Shown: positions 24,297-37,288, numbered from the stretch's first letter. The stretch is 64,000 nucleotides of DNA from Pagrus major (GCF_040436345.1 NC_133236.1:9946165-10010164), one strand, 5' to 3'. Notes: generated from the letters alone by a model not told the origin. Program-made: numbers and translations.

Positions 24297-25550
24297 CTTG
24301 TGTTGAAGCATCATCAGTTGTTGTTGTTGTTGTTGTTGTTGTCTCCTCACCTGAACAGATAAACACAACTCAACAAAATGTTCAGTACAAAACTTGTTGT
24401 GATGTAATATTAAAACTTCAAATCCATAAAATAAACAAATATTTTCTGTAATTATTCACATCAGTTTGAAGAGCAACATATTCTCACCTGGTTTCTTTCC
24501 TGTTGACTGAAGTCTGAAGGGAAACAGCTGCTGCTCTTTGTTACCATCAGTCACTGAACACGTCAGACTTTTAAACCTTGACTTGTAAATGTGATGAGAA
24601 GTCAGAACATGCACAGAGGCAGAGCAGGAAGACTGTGATGTAGTTACACCTTGGTTATCCTTTTTCACCTCTTTACCCTCATACAGCCACTTCACTGTGT
24701 GTTTACATCGTCCATATGTCGACACAGAGCAGCTTAATGTCACCACATCAGTGTCTCTATGTTTAGTCACTGGTGAAGATGGAGATATTGTGAGAGAAAG
24801 ACAACAAGAGTAAAATTAACTTCATCACTGTGATCATAATTATTGTAATGTTTCACAGTTTGATCTGAAAACATTATGATGTAAATACTCACTGGAGACA
24901 ACAGACAGATGAACCACAGAGTCTGGACCTTGACGTATGTCTGGTTTGTATTGCTGACAATCATAACGACCAACATCCTCGACTGTGACATTCTTTATAA
25001 CCAGAGAACAGTTCTTTGTAACACTCAGTCTGTCTGATTTAGCTTTGACATCTTCATCAATCCGTCCGAGATCAACCAGCGCTACCACTGATGTGCTACT
25101 TGAACCACTGAATACCCATGTTGTGCTGTTACAGTTATTCTGACCATCCATCACATTGTTACAAGGCAAAGTGACTTCATCTTTAACTCTGACAGTGACG
25201 GAGGAGACCAACTGTCCGGTCACTGCTGCTGAGAAGAAGAGACAAAAACATAAACAAAAAAGAGAAATAAAAATATGACTATTAGTGTCAGTTTGAGGAT
25301 AATTTTGGATTAAAAATAATTGCAAATATGCCTCATCCTTTTTTTCTGTTTTCCAGAATTAATCAAATTCACTATTGCTTGACTGTCTTGCCTAACTGAA
25401 GGTTAGGTCATAAAGTCCCATTAATCATATTGATAAATTAGCTTTTTTAATGTGTCTGTCAGTCATACACATGTCATATGTATCCTCACCTGTAAAGTGA
25501 AGCACCAGCATCAGAAATAAAGACATTTTAATCCATCTGAATTCAACCAT
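24297..25550 (-). CDS. R3: two-Ig-domain receptor, 5' half (no TM or tail found)
   Basis: Exons 25550-25490 (signal), 25228-24893 (D1), 24769-24488 (D2) and 24350-24297 (Thr-repeat stalk, then TDDASTQG) are all open, in phase and well spliced. They are very close to R1 (same exon sizes for signal, D1 and D2). Cysteines match R1: LPC/NNC/KNC/YDC in D1 and LSC/GRC/SSC/TC in D2. Left of the stalk is Tx1 ORF1 and the repeat array, with no TM exon until R2 at 14451. Reading on past the stalk donor gives a Ser/Leu-rich run ending at a stop, so a secreted or read-through form is conceivable. It could be a truncated pseudogene, or the 5' half of a gene whose 3' half is R2. Confidence 0.7.
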
Positions 25551-27613
25551 CGTGCCTCTCTTCTCTCTCTGCTCCCTGTACTTGTAAGTCTCTAAACTTC
25601 TCACAGAGAACTGTCGAATGCATTTCCTCTAATTGGTAAAGTGTAACTTCTTTATCGGGGCTGTCATCTATTTTTCTGCTCACATTGCAGTTGTTGCCGA
25701 CTGCATCAGGTTTTAACGCCCTCCTTCACTGATGGCTGTCCCACTTCCTGTTAGTTTCCTTTAATCATTTTCTCATATAAAACATCAAAGATGATCTGAA
25801 CAGACATTTAGATGTTAATATTACTGCATGTAAACGATAACAGGAGACAAAAGAACAGTACACTGCAACTCAACACAAGCACGTTAAAGCTCCTGACAGC
25901 AAGTTTATCAAGCAAAATATTCCATATATTATGCTCATTTACATTTCAAGCAGCCACAAAATGTTGTGTTATTACCAGTGGTGGATGGAAATGTACACAA
26001 GTACTATACTTAAAGGGTAACTCCACCAATTTCTCACATTAAAGTGTGTTTATAGGTCTCGGGGAGTGCTACTGCATATGTAAAAAAGTAGTTTGCCATT
26101 TTGTGGCTCAACAGGAAGCTGCATGTAATCTGATAAACTGCTGCAGGGTTTGAAAAGCAGTCCACTGGTCTAACATTGCACTCCTAGGCTAGTTCAAGGT
26201 AAAATGAACAAATAAACAAACTAGACAACAAACTAGCATGTATGAAGTGTTGTCATCTCACCAATAATGTGTCTGGATGTTTCAGTAGTGCATCAAACTC
26301 AAACAACAACAACAACAAAAAACTGTATTCTCTTATTCCCAAATATCCACTTAAGGAATTTTAAGCCAGAAACACAGTATTCCATGATTCATTGGTGACA
26401 AAATGGCAAAAAAAACAAACTATAAACAAACGTGATTGTATATCAAAAACACCCTCATTTCACAACAGAGGCCCTCGAGCCTAAAACAGCCAATGGGTGA
26501 TCGTGTAGACAACTGACCCACTCTCTCTTCTTTCTCCTCTCTCCTGAGGCACCAGCCTCTGGATGATTGATGCACCATGTAGATAATACGATTTCAAATC
26601 CAGCAATCTATAGTTTATATCAGCTTTTAAAGCCCTAACCTTGACAGAAAACTTTAAGGGAATTATACAAGTTTATGCAGTTTCATGCGTTTTGCTCTTT
26701 GAATAGGCTGGTATGTCACCTACACACTAGTTTCTGACTATTTAATATGAGCAGAGTTAGAGTAAATAAGGTAATAAACAACTACTGTTACTCTCAGACA
26801 GGGGTATTTTGAGGTTATAAAATGGCAATTATTTGGCGATCAGTAAAGGTACATCTTTTCTTTTCTTTTCTTTTCTTTTCTTATTTTATCTTACCTCGAA
26901 ACCTGGGTCTTACATTACCCACAATGGAACCGAGCCACTGACTGACATCACTAGCAGCAATGTATCAGCTTACATGCAGGCTCCTCTGGAGCGACAAAAG
27001 ACTTTATACTAGTTTTTCACATCAGTAGTTCTCCCCTAAACACAGTGTGTTAAAGTGGTGTACACTGGTCAAACTTTAAATACAAATTCAAGGTAATTTC
27101 CATTTATGCAACTTTATATGTCTACTCCAGCTGTGTTGATGTTGAATCTTTGTGATAAACGGATAGATGAGTTGAGAAAACTCTCCTCTCTGTAATATTG
27201 ATCCAAAAACATCTGATATAACAGAACACACTGACAGGGACCATTTTACTGCAGAATGAGTACTTTTACTTCTAATACTTGAAGCACATTTTGCTAATAT
27301 TTTCTGACTTTTATCTCAGTAAGGTTTTGAATGCAGGACTTTTGCTTGTACGGAGTATTTTCACAATATGGTATTAGTACTTAGACTTAATCAGAGGATC
27401 TGAATACTCCTTCCAACGCTGGTTACTACAGCTCCTTTTAACATTGTGCTGTTACTTAATCTACTGCTCCCCCTGCTGGACAAAAAGGCTTCTTACAGCA
27501 ATACATTCTGACACTGATCTTCTAATAAAAAACATAATAAAACATTAATCACTGTCTTTTATCAAAGTAAAACTTTGTAATGAATTGAGCTGTAACTATG
27601 CTATGATTACTTT
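25551..27613. repeat. Second copy of the 10.3-12.4 kb intergenic block
   Basis: Matches 10343-12430 over most of its length with small indels, including the (TTTTC)n tract. A local insertion at 26300-26490 is absent from the first copy. No gene is supported. Confidence 0.75.
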
Positions 27614-27990
27614 TTTCCTTGGTTTGTTGACGGTGGCGTACAGGTTGCTGGGATCAGCAGACGCTCCAGCAGAACAAAAACAACAGACATTTTAAGTGGG
27701 TGCTATTTACATTCTAACATTTTTTCTCATACATCCTCATCGATGTGTTTTCAAGTAAAAGTAAGTAAAACTAACTTAATCGCTGTAATCATAGTCGTGT
27801 TTCAGTGTTTTGCTCTAACAAGACAGTTTGAGCTGAAAACTTTAGCGGCTTAAATTTGACTCATATGTTCAGGGTTCATTTGAGGATATGTCTGTAAATG
27901 TGTGAGAAACGTGTCCTTTTCTTCCTTACCTGTAACGTGAAGCAGCAGAATCAGAAATAAAAACATTTTAATCCACCTGAATGAGTCCAT
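27614..27990 (-). pseudogene. R4: receptor remnant (signal exon plus start of an ITIM tail exon)
   Basis: Signal exon 27990-27930 (MDSFRWIKMFLFL) is intact and almost identical to that of R2. At 27680-27614 lies the end of a tail exon (GASADPSNLYATVNK type) cut off at its 5' side. Between them are only remnants of the D2-D1 intron (27685-27842) fused to the signal-D1 intron. D1, D2, stalk and TM are missing. This is the R2 counterpart in the duplicated block, without the L2 insertion. Confidence 0.8.
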
Positions 27991-28199
27991 TGATCTTCTC
28001 TTCTATCTCATGTCCTTAAGCTCTGAACTGCACGAGCTTCTGAACTTTAGTTATGGTGTACGATCCACACAGCCGTTCCTGTGAGTAGTAAAGTGTGACT
28101 TCTTGTCAGGGTGTCAGTCTTGTTTCTCATGCATCAGTTGTCGCATTAATGTGGTTGAGACCTTTAAGCAGTAAGTCTTTCTGTTGTTTTTGTCTATTT

Positions 28200-30750
28200 A
28201 TTTTTCTGTCAAAATCTGAATTGTGCAAAGGAATGTTGTTCTGCATCCACTGAGCCAATCTAATGCTGTAAAAATATATTACATATATGACTGAGTCTCA
28301 AGTTTACGCCTTGTCCAGTCCCACGATGTTTTTGTGACGATGATGTGTTTCACTTCCAGAGAAGAAGAAGAAGTAGAAGAAGAAGAAGAAGAGGAAGTTG
28401 ACCGCCTGAAGATGGTTAGTTCAGATAAATGTTTGCTGTTTCCTGAGATAGTGTTTATCATAAAACAGACAGGATTCATGGTTCATGTGTTCATGTATAC
28501 TGTCAAAAGAATTTGACAGCACACATGAACAGACAGGTGAAGAGTCAAACTCCTTGTCCAGCACAGTTTGACTCTTGATGTCCGTGGTTTCATATGGTGA
28601 TATTGTAGCATCTGGAAAGAGCACAGATAAGATGATATGTTAGTGGACTGAGGCCTGTTGGTTCCTCCTTCTTTCTCTGCACTTGTTTCTCTCAGAGAAG
28701 TGAAGGGGAAGTGTTTTGATGAGAATGTGGGTACAACAGCAGCATCAAACCTCCACAATATGTGCTCTTCAACTGGACACTTACAATACTTCACCTGTGG
28801 TCTGGAGGTTTTTCATGCTGTGTGCTCACTGCAGACACGACTAGTTGGACATTTAAGATGTGTGGAATGTATTAACATCATTTTAGGTCAGAGCCTGAGT
28901 TATTAGATTTCTGGACATTCTCAGCTCACTTTGACTTTATTTCTATCTGTATTAAGACATATTTTAATGTCCAGAGAGAACAGAGCTGTTCAAGCCACCA
29001 GAGGGAAGGTTTACTACTAGTAGAGTCAAGACATTCATAGTAGAGAATATTTACTTTTCATTATGACACTGGTAGTACATGACGGAGTCACAAAACACAG
29101 TGTAGAGTGAAGTGGTGAAGATGTCTTTATTTGCAGATGATATTGTTAACAGATATAATAAAGAGAAGACTGTTACTGACTCCATTAAGGCTGAAAACAC
29201 ATTCAAACACACACACAAATATGTAAACAACAATGCTAAATGAAAGTGAGTTAAAATGATTTCTTCTGCACACAGAGACATTGTGTGCACCCACGTTACA
29301 ACGTGCATCTCGGAATGTCTTGCAGACATCTCCGCTTGGATAACTGCGCATCACCTCAAGCTCAACCTTCATAAAACTGAACTCCTCTTCATCCCGGGGA
29401 AAGACTGCCCTCGCTGCCCAAGGACATCACAGTATTGCCTTTATCGACTGCGAGGAACCTGGGCGTAATCCTCGACAACAGACTATCCTGCGCCAGGGGC
29501 AATTTTAGGATTCAAGAACATCAGGGGCTAAGGGGAAAAGAACAGGGGTTAAAGTTGTGCGCGTTAACTTTTTGGTGAGTGTCAGTGTGCTTCTTTGTGT
29601 GTGTGTGTCTAACATCACCCCACAGTTCCCTCTCATCCATCCCAGGACCTGAAAAACACTACCACAAAGATATGGAATTACAATCCAATCAGCATGTACA
29701 TAAGAATAATAAACATGATTCATTAGCATATAGACCTTTACCATTAAACAAAGAAAATAAAGATTGACAGTCTCTCTTTGGTTTCTCATTGGTCTAGTTC
29801 AGTACCTGAACTGGACCATCAGTGTCTCTACCAGCCCAACCTGGTAGGGACAACAGTTTCTTTTTTTCTGTTTCCTAGTCTCCATTTTCCTCTTTTATCC
29901 CTGGTCTTCCATGTTGTGTGTCTTCTGTTTTATCATTGTAGTTGTCTGTGACATGTCTGTACTTATGACAGTCTCCTGTCTGTACTTCTAACTTCTCTTT
30001 CCTGGTCTCTGTTCTTCTGGTCTTCCATGGTCTTGTCTTCCGTACTGTCTAGTATTAATGTCCTTGTCTGTCAGTCAGTCTCTCCTCTTTCTCCACGTCT
30101 GCCAGTTTCTTTGCTCCCTAAATCCTTGACTGGTCCCTCTCTCTCTCTCCGCTCTCCTCCCTGGATCCTCTCTCACTGTAGTGGTCTCCCTCTCTCTCTC
30201 TGTTCTCCTTACTCGCTCCTGTTTGTCTCTGGTGGTCCCTGTCTCTCTCTCCGTTCTCCTCCCTCGCTCCTCTCTCGCTCAGGTGGTCTCTCTCTCTCTG
30301 CTTTCCCCCCTGGCTCCTCATAAGCTCTCTCCACTCTCCTCTCGCTCTTTGCTCTCCTCCCTGACTCGTCTTGGGGCCTAGTGCTCCCTCTCTCTCCTCT
30401 CTTCTCTCTCCCTGCTGGCTCATCTGTAACAATATGTCACAAAATAAACATTGTTTGTTTTAATTTGAAAGTTGGAGGAAGTGATTCCTCTACACACATA
30501 CAAATTCTGACAAAGTATGTTTGGTTTTGGAACTTTGTACACACACTGATCACGTCACACACACAACATAATTTTGCCATTTTGAGGAATACTTTCCTTC
30601 AGCGGATAGCCCGGCACTGCTTGTCTGGACTAAAACAGAAGATAAACTAACGTAGCTAACAGTTTGTTTGGAACAACACGTGTGGAAGGGCATGTGCAGA
30701 CTCGCGTGACATGAGTAAACAAACCGGCTGGTTAGCAGCTTAGCCTATTT
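28200..30750. other. Gene-poor spacer with duplicated fragments and low-complexity DNA
   Basis: 28620-29280 matches the 3' flank of R7 (about 45130-45795) and ends abruptly in an L2 fragment. 28360-28395 is a (GAA)n tract. 29880-30430 is pyrimidine-rich (TCTCTC, CTCCCT) without coding signature. I see no gene. Confidence 0.55.
29281..29480 (+). mobile_element. L2 LINE fragment
   Basis: The plus strand reads CISECLADISAWITAHHLKLNLHKTELLFIPG, the segment that follows the Tyr-Ala-Asp-Asp block in L2 reverse transcriptases. It starts exactly where similarity to the R7 3' flank stops. Confidence 0.75.
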
Positions 30751-30752
30751 GA

Positions 30753-31580
30753 TATGGGGTTCCATTTGTGCCAAAAATATGTCGCCATGCGCACTGTCTA
30801 TGTCTACTGATCATGTGAGAAGACATTTGTCTATGTCTATTAAACGTTGAACTGTCCTTGTGTCATTTGACGTTGTCATTATATCGTGTTGTCATGATGT
30901 GTCATTTGACAAAGTGTTGTTATGATGTGTGTTGTGATGTGTTGTCTTGATGTGTCGTTGCTATGCGTCGTTACTATATGTCGTTACTACGTGTCGTTAC
31001 TACATGTCATCTCGATGTGTCGTTTGACAACGTCGTTACTATGCGTCATCAAAATATAGAAGTTTCACACAAAATTACACTGGAAACACAGGGCCAACTG
31101 TCACCAATGTCCATTGCAACAATGCCCTCCAAGAAAAGTCCCAATTCTGGCAATAAACACAGTTTGTGGCTTGTTGCATTAAGGAGTGTCAACTGAACTT
31201 CAAAGTTTACCGAGTAGCCAGGCATAACGATGTTGTCAGACGAAGCATCAAGAAGACATGTAGTAACGACACGTAATAACGACACGTAGTAACGACACGT
31301 AGTAACGACACGTAGTAACGACACGTAGTAACGACACGTAGTAACGACACGTAGTAACGACGTAAAGACACTGTCAAACAACACATCATAATGACACTGT
31401 CAAACAACACATCACAACACACATCATAACAACACTTTGTACGACACGACGTAATGACAAAGTTGAATGACACAAGGACAGTTCATCGTTTAATAGACAT
31501 AGACAAATGTCTTCTCAAATGTTCAGTAGACATAGACAGTACGCATGGCGACATATTTTTGGCACAAATGGAACCCCATA
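30753..31580. mobile_element. Foldback (long inverted repeat) element with 13-bp tandem repeats
   Basis: The left arm TATGGGGTTCCATTTGTGCC (30753 on) is mirrored by GGCACAAATGGAACCCCATA (ending 31580). The arms stay complementary for roughly 280-300 bp each, with divergence. Inner arm regions carry GTAGTAACGACAC-type 13-bp tandem units (31259-31360; mirrored GTCGTTACTACGT at 30957-31035). The centre (about 31050-31220) is unique and non-coding. If the outer TA is the target duplication, the ends are TGGGGTTCC. It is a non-autonomous MITE-like or foldback transposon. Confidence 0.8.
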
Positions 31581-33530
31581 GAAGTGCAACACCACTCATG
31601 TCCTGACTGAGATGAAAAGCATCCATGTTCCTCCAGGAGAGTTTTAATTCCTCTCTGCACTCTGAACACAAGTGTAACAACTCAGTGAGGCCTGTCACTG
31701 ACTTTAGTATAGAATATACATAAGTCCATATGAGCAGGTGGTGAGGATGTTCCACATGAGCTGACTGGTGAAGGTGCAGAGACTGCACTGCACTGCACTG
31801 TTTGTAATACAAACCAACCACCACAAAAACACAGACACAAGCAGAGAATGTTTGATTTGAAAAGTTGGACACACAAGTGAAATGTGGACCTCCCTCTGGA
31901 ATATTTATCAAGTGAAAATGAGCTGATGTACCTCAGTGGTGTTTTAGATTTACCTATGTGGTTCAACTGTTAATTGAAGGACTGATTAAACAAGCAATGC
32001 ACTATAAATGCTGTATTGAATAAACATCCAATTCTATATAATAACTACGAATTATAACCATATTAATTTATATTGCCAAGATCCAAATGTATGAAAATCC
32101 GTTGTGTATCCCACTCACAATACATGAACATACTGTATTACAAATAGTCTACTCAGCAGATACACACATTCTCCTAAAGCACAGGTGACCATTAACCCTT
32201 ATTATGACAGTTGTATGCTCCCCCTGCTGGAGCCTGCTGGTAACTACTACTGTTGATGTTATAATGGCATTTTGAACATTAAACATGAGAAAACACAAAC
32301 ACACTTTAATCTACCTGCTGCAACTGACAGTGAACACTATGACCATAAACTATTGTGTAGCAAGAAAATGCTCAAATATCAGAATTTGAATAATATTACA
32401 TATGAGGTCATGAAATGTAAATCCTTGATCTGACTTGCTGATAATATACAATATTCAACCGTGACACTAAGAGCAGATTAGCGCCAAGTATGACATATTC
32501 CTCACCAAAAGAAAGACATGACAGTCATGTTACATAACATGTACTGTGATAGATGCATCTTGTGTTTAGAGTGCAGAGAGGAAATAAAACTCCCCTGAAG
32601 TAATATCCTCTTGTAAAAGACATTTTTTCACACATGCAGGAAAAAAAATCCTTGTGAAAAAAAGTTTTTCCACACGATAAAAATATATATATATATATTT
32701 TATAATATATATAGTAAAATTACAGTTTTGATCATCTTTAAGCAGCTTAAGATGCAATTTATTACTTTATAGATGTTTCTCTACAAAATATAAAAGAAAA
32801 AATGCAATTTTTTTGTTTACGTCGATAAAGGCTGAAAATACATAAGTCAGTTGGTTCATTTATTGATTTCTGGAGAGAGATATAGATGTTAAAATGACTG
32901 CATTGTCACAACTGAACTAGGACTTGAACCCAAATGCACGACTCAGGAGCCAAAGTGAAAAATAAACAAATCTTTTATTATTAAAGTGCAACTGAAAATC
33001 ACTCACAAGGAGGAAAAAACACTACTATAGCTAATAAACGAAAAACCACTCATATGAGGGAAAACCTACTAACAAAAACAAGGGCTTGACAAAGTATCAA
33101 AGAAAAGTACAAAACCTGACAAGACAGGGGCATGGAAAAAAATGCTGGCTATTACTGACGAGACAATGGCACGAGCTGGTTCTCTGGCACACAAGACGAA
33201 CTGGCATCAGACAAAGGGAGACGCAGACCATATATACACACGGTAATGGGGAACAGGTGGAAACAATCAGGGTGGGGAAGACAATCAGACTGTGGGAAAA
33301 ACACAAGAGGCAGGGGCAAGTTACCTGAAACAAGAGGAGAGTAAACTTTCAAAATAAAACCGGAAACCATAAGACAACATTGACACAAGACAACTAAACA
33401 CAACCAGCTTTCTTGGCCATGACATGCATATCAAACAAAACAGGAGATACAAAAATAACTGTAAAAACTAGCACATCTTTAACTGAAGTCCAACATTAGC
33501 ATATTATTTTTTGCAAAACAGTGCCTTGGA
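31581..33530. other. Spacer without a supported gene
   Basis: A+T-rich sequence. 32660-32715 has an ATATAT tract. 32910-33450 resembles a dispersed repeat (AGGACTTGAACCCAAATGC start, with several adenine-rich segments). Short frames show no recognisable domain. Confidence 0.45.
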
Positions 33531-33539
33531 ATGATGAAG

Positions 33540-34085
33540 GTTCTCAGTCATCCAGGTCATGGTAAATCTAGGTGCAGTATCGTAGGCAACTGGACTTGTT
33601 TCAGTTCCTTGAAGACGTTTCACCTCTCATCCAAGAGGCTCTTTCAGTTCTAACTAACTGGAGGGGAGTTGCAGGCTTTTAAACTCTGTGTGGGAGTGTC
33701 CTTACAGAGTTGTTAAGGACATGTGAGCTCTGAGTTTCAGAGTCATTAGGGCCACTTGTGGGTCGTTGGTCCAACCGGCCTTCATGTGGGTTGCTAAGGC
33801 TAGGTGAGCCCAGGTATGAATGGTTGTTGAGCTGCCTGCGGAGGGAACTCAGTACAGCATTGTAGGTGGGTGATAAGTAGTCTCGTAGGCCACCTCCTCT
33901 GTTCAAAGACGGTTGTTGCAGTTTGACATAGATGGATTCTTTTACTCCTCTTTCAAACCATCTGTCTTCTCTGGCCAAGATGTTTACATTGTTGTCCTCA
34001 AAGGAATGATTTTTCTCCTTCAGGTGTAAGTGGAGTCTTGACCTGAGGAGTCGGCCCTCCTGTTTTGTACCATTCATTTATGGAG
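33540..34085 (-). mobile_element. Retroelement 3' fragment, probably Penelope-like
   Basis: The minus strand reads HLHLKEKNHSFED, REDRWFERGVKESIYVKL, SLNRGGGLRDYLSPTYNAVL in one frame of about 130 codons. This C-terminal segment is common in fish retroelements with a GIY-YIG-type endonuclease. The 3' part holds the familiar CCTTGAAGACGTTTCACCTC stretch. 5' truncated. Confidence 0.55.
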
Positions 34086-34488
34086 GGGATTGGTTATGTT
34101 TTGGTTATGATTTATTGATCACAAAGCAAAATACAAGTGTGACCTCTGTATTCTGGTTTATGAAATGACCTGGGATCCTCAGAGCACCTGTTTCCTGATA
34201 CCTACACGCCAAAGCCAATCTGGCATTTACTCTTTTTACAGATTATCATATTAAAGCTCCTGATTGCAAATTCATCAAGAAAAATGTACCATATAATATG
34301 TAAATTTACATTTCAAGCAGCCACATAATGCTGTGCTAATGTGCTACTAGTTAACCTACTGCACCCCGTACTGGATAAAAGGCTTGTTACAGCAAAAAAT
34401 CCTCAAAAAGATCTTCAAGCATTCACTAAAATCCATTATCAATGTAAAACAAGTGTATCAGTACGAGCTGTGGCTACACTGTGGCCTC

Positions 34489-37288
34489 TTATTTCTTTGG
34501 TTTGTTGACGGTGGCGTACAGGTTGCTGGGATCAGCAGACGCTCCAGCAGAAAGAGAGGAAGCTTTGATGGTGGTGTAGGTCACTGCTTCATCATCATCA
34601 TCATCTTCATCTTTTTCCTGAACCTGAAAACAATAAACAAACAACACAACAAATAAATCACACAATATTATATTATACAGAATAATGCAAGTAAACGCAA
34701 CCTTATGAAATCCAGCAGCACATGAACACAACACAATGAAATAACAACAACACAAAAGTGATTCAGTTTGAAGTCTGAAGATTTCCTGTTTTTCTTACCC
34801 GATCTCTCCTGTTGGTGTTCCTGGTGTAGCTGACGGAGGCGTAGCAAACACCATCTCCAGGGTCAGCCTGCACAGAGAGGACAACATGTAGATTTAATCT
34901 GACTCATACTTCTCACTTTATTCTGTTCTAGTTTAACATTATTTTACATTCTTTTAATTCTGCCAACGTGCTCATGCTATCTCTCATGTTTCAAATGACG
35001 TGTCAACATGTTGTGTAGCAGTTTATCTGTGGTGGTTTGACCTCTGTTTGACTACTCATGCTCTCCTCTAGTGTAGTCCCTTGTGTTATCTGACTTCCCT
35101 TTTTATCTTGATCACACAATCTGACACCATCAAGACGGTAGCGTGTGATCTCACCGTGCCCTGACTGGTTTCTGCAGCAGACTGAGTCACTGCTGGGTTT
35201 GAGGTCAGTCCCTGAATAAACACAGTTTGATCAAAAAGCATCTTACAGTTCACTTAACACACATGTAGTCAGGGTACAATAAAAACACCTGTGTAACATA
35301 TGCAGTACATCTGTGCAGGATATTATACTCACAACATTGTCCTCCAGCTGTGTTTTGTTCTCTGAAAAGACAAAAAAGAGAGTTGACTTTAGCTTCCACA
35401 AAGAAAATCCAGTTTTGTTGTAACATCTTGTTTAAAAAAGTTTTCTCTGTGCTCTCACCTTCAGCTCTCTTCCTCCTGATGACTTTCACAACAATTATTA
35501 AAAGTGCCACTAAGACCACAGCCAGAATGATGAGCAGCCACCGCCAATCTGGAAACATAATGAAAATATTTGAAGCATGTTGGCTGCAGCTTCCTGTTGA
35601 AGAGAGTTACATGTCATTTTAATTTGAGACTTTTAGTACAAAGACTGCATCCAATGTAAACACAATCTGAATCTACTTTGACCAAACAAGCAAACAAAAC
35701 ACATTACCCACTTAACTCAATGTCCACTTACTGATTCTTTAAGGAGCTTTCAGCTGTACGTTGTAAGCACAACAAAACACTTATAATACAACAGAAACTA
35801 TTAAAAGTATCATTTGTTATTTTGTGTTTACAAAAAGAAACAAGCTGAATTGAAGGACCACATGGCTGTGGGTTGAGAACATTCTTCCAACTTCAAATTT
35901 TTGTTTGTTTCTGTCCGTATGAATGTAGACCAATTTAAAACGTTTCAAGCATTTCAAAACATTAAACCATTTTCTGATGAAACAACACAAACCAGAAAAC
36001 AATGCATTTAAAGGTCCTCTGACTTTACTAACTATGAGTTTAGTGGTCTGAGTGAGACTGACTGAGAGGGAGATAAAAATGTACAGTCACTACCTCGCAG
36101 GTTTGATGAAGCATCATCAGTCTCAGGCACTTTTGTTGTTGTTGTCGCCTCACCTGAAGAGATGAACACATCACAAAAGTTGTTCAGTACACAACTTGTG
36201 TTGTGATGTAATATTAAAACTGCAAAATATTTTCTGTACTTATTCACATCAGTTTGAAGATCAACATATTCTCACCTGGTTTCTTTCCTGATGACTGAAG
36301 TCTGAAGGGAAACAGCTGCTGCTCTTTGTTACCATCAGTCACTGAACAATTCAGAAATTTAAACTCTGACTTGTAAATGTGATGATAAGTCGGAGCATGC
36401 ACAGAGGCAGAGCAGAGAGACTGTGATGTAGTTACACCTTCTTTATCTTTATCCACCTCTTTACCCTCATACAGCCACTTCACTGTGTGTGTACATCGTC
36501 CATATGACGACACAGAGCAGATTAATGTCACCACATCATCTTTCTGATGTTCAGTCACTGGTGAAGATGGAGATATTGTGAGAGAAAGACAACAAGAGTA
36601 AACTTAACTTCATCACTGTGATCATAATTATTGTAATGTTTCACAGTTTGATCTGAAAACATTATGATGTAAATACTCACCGGAGACAACAGACAGATAA
36701 ACCACAGAGTCTTGACCTTGACGTATGTCTGATTTGTATTGCCGGCAATTATAACGACCAACATCCTCGACTGTGACATTCTTCATAACCAGAGAACAGT
36801 TCTCTGTAACACTCAGTCTGTCTGATTTAGCTTTGGCATTTTCACCAATCTGTCCAAATGTAACCAGCTCTACTGCTGATGTGCTTCTTGAATCATTGAA
36901 GGTCCAGACAGTGCCGTCACATTTTTGCTGTTCCTTTATCATATTTTCACAAGGCAAAGTGACGTCATCTCCAACTCTGACAGTGAAGGAGGCTGGAAGG
37001 TTTTCAGCTGCTCCTGTTTACAAGATCAGAGAAAAATATGGAAAATAAACTGAAATGAGAAAAAATCTGTGATATTTCTTTATCCTTGTTTCTAAAAGTT
37101 CACTAAACTCACCATGTTGTAAACAAACAACACATTTTGTTGTCTTACTTCAATCAAATATATTTAATAAAGTACATTATTGCAATGCACCTTCCATTTC
37201 TATATGTGATATACGTCTTCTTACCTGTGGACTGAAGCATCGCTGTGAGAAATAAAGACATTTGAATCCATTTGAACTCAACCATCAT
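34489..37288 (-). CDS. R5: two-Ig-domain inhibitory-type receptor with ITIM tail (complete)
   Basis: Nine exons give 372 aa: 37288-37225 (signal, MMVEFKWIQMSLFL), 37013-36681 (D1), 36557-36276 (D2), 36153-36094 (short Thr stalk), 35548-35459 (TM, DWRWLLIILAVVL, then RRKRAEG), 35361-35333, 35211-35155, 34867-34799 and 34623-34489. All splice sites are canonical and phases match R1. D1 has LPC...QKC...ENCSLVMKNVTVEDVGRYNC; D2 has LIC...GRCTHTVKW...SLCSAS...NCSV. The tail has VCYASV (Tyr314) and VTYTTI (about Tyr344), both ITIMs, and NLYATV (about Tyr364), which misses the -2 residue. A (CAT)n tract encodes five Asp ahead of the second ITIM. The stalk is 20 residues against 44 in R1. The start could also be the ATG at 37285. 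ETS and RUNX sites lie just upstream. Confidence 0.88.

Noticed and set aside
28279..28516. Poly-Ser and poly-Glu frames near 28.4 kb
   Set aside because: They read a (GAA)n tract; no neighbouring exons.
30027..30432. Ser/Leu-rich and Glu/Arg-rich overlapping frames
   Set aside because: Pyrimidine-rich low-complexity DNA gives open frames on both strands.
31259..31360. CRISPR-like array of short repeats
   Set aside because: The 13-bp units are directly adjacent with no spacers, and lie in the arms of a foldback element in vertebrate DNA.
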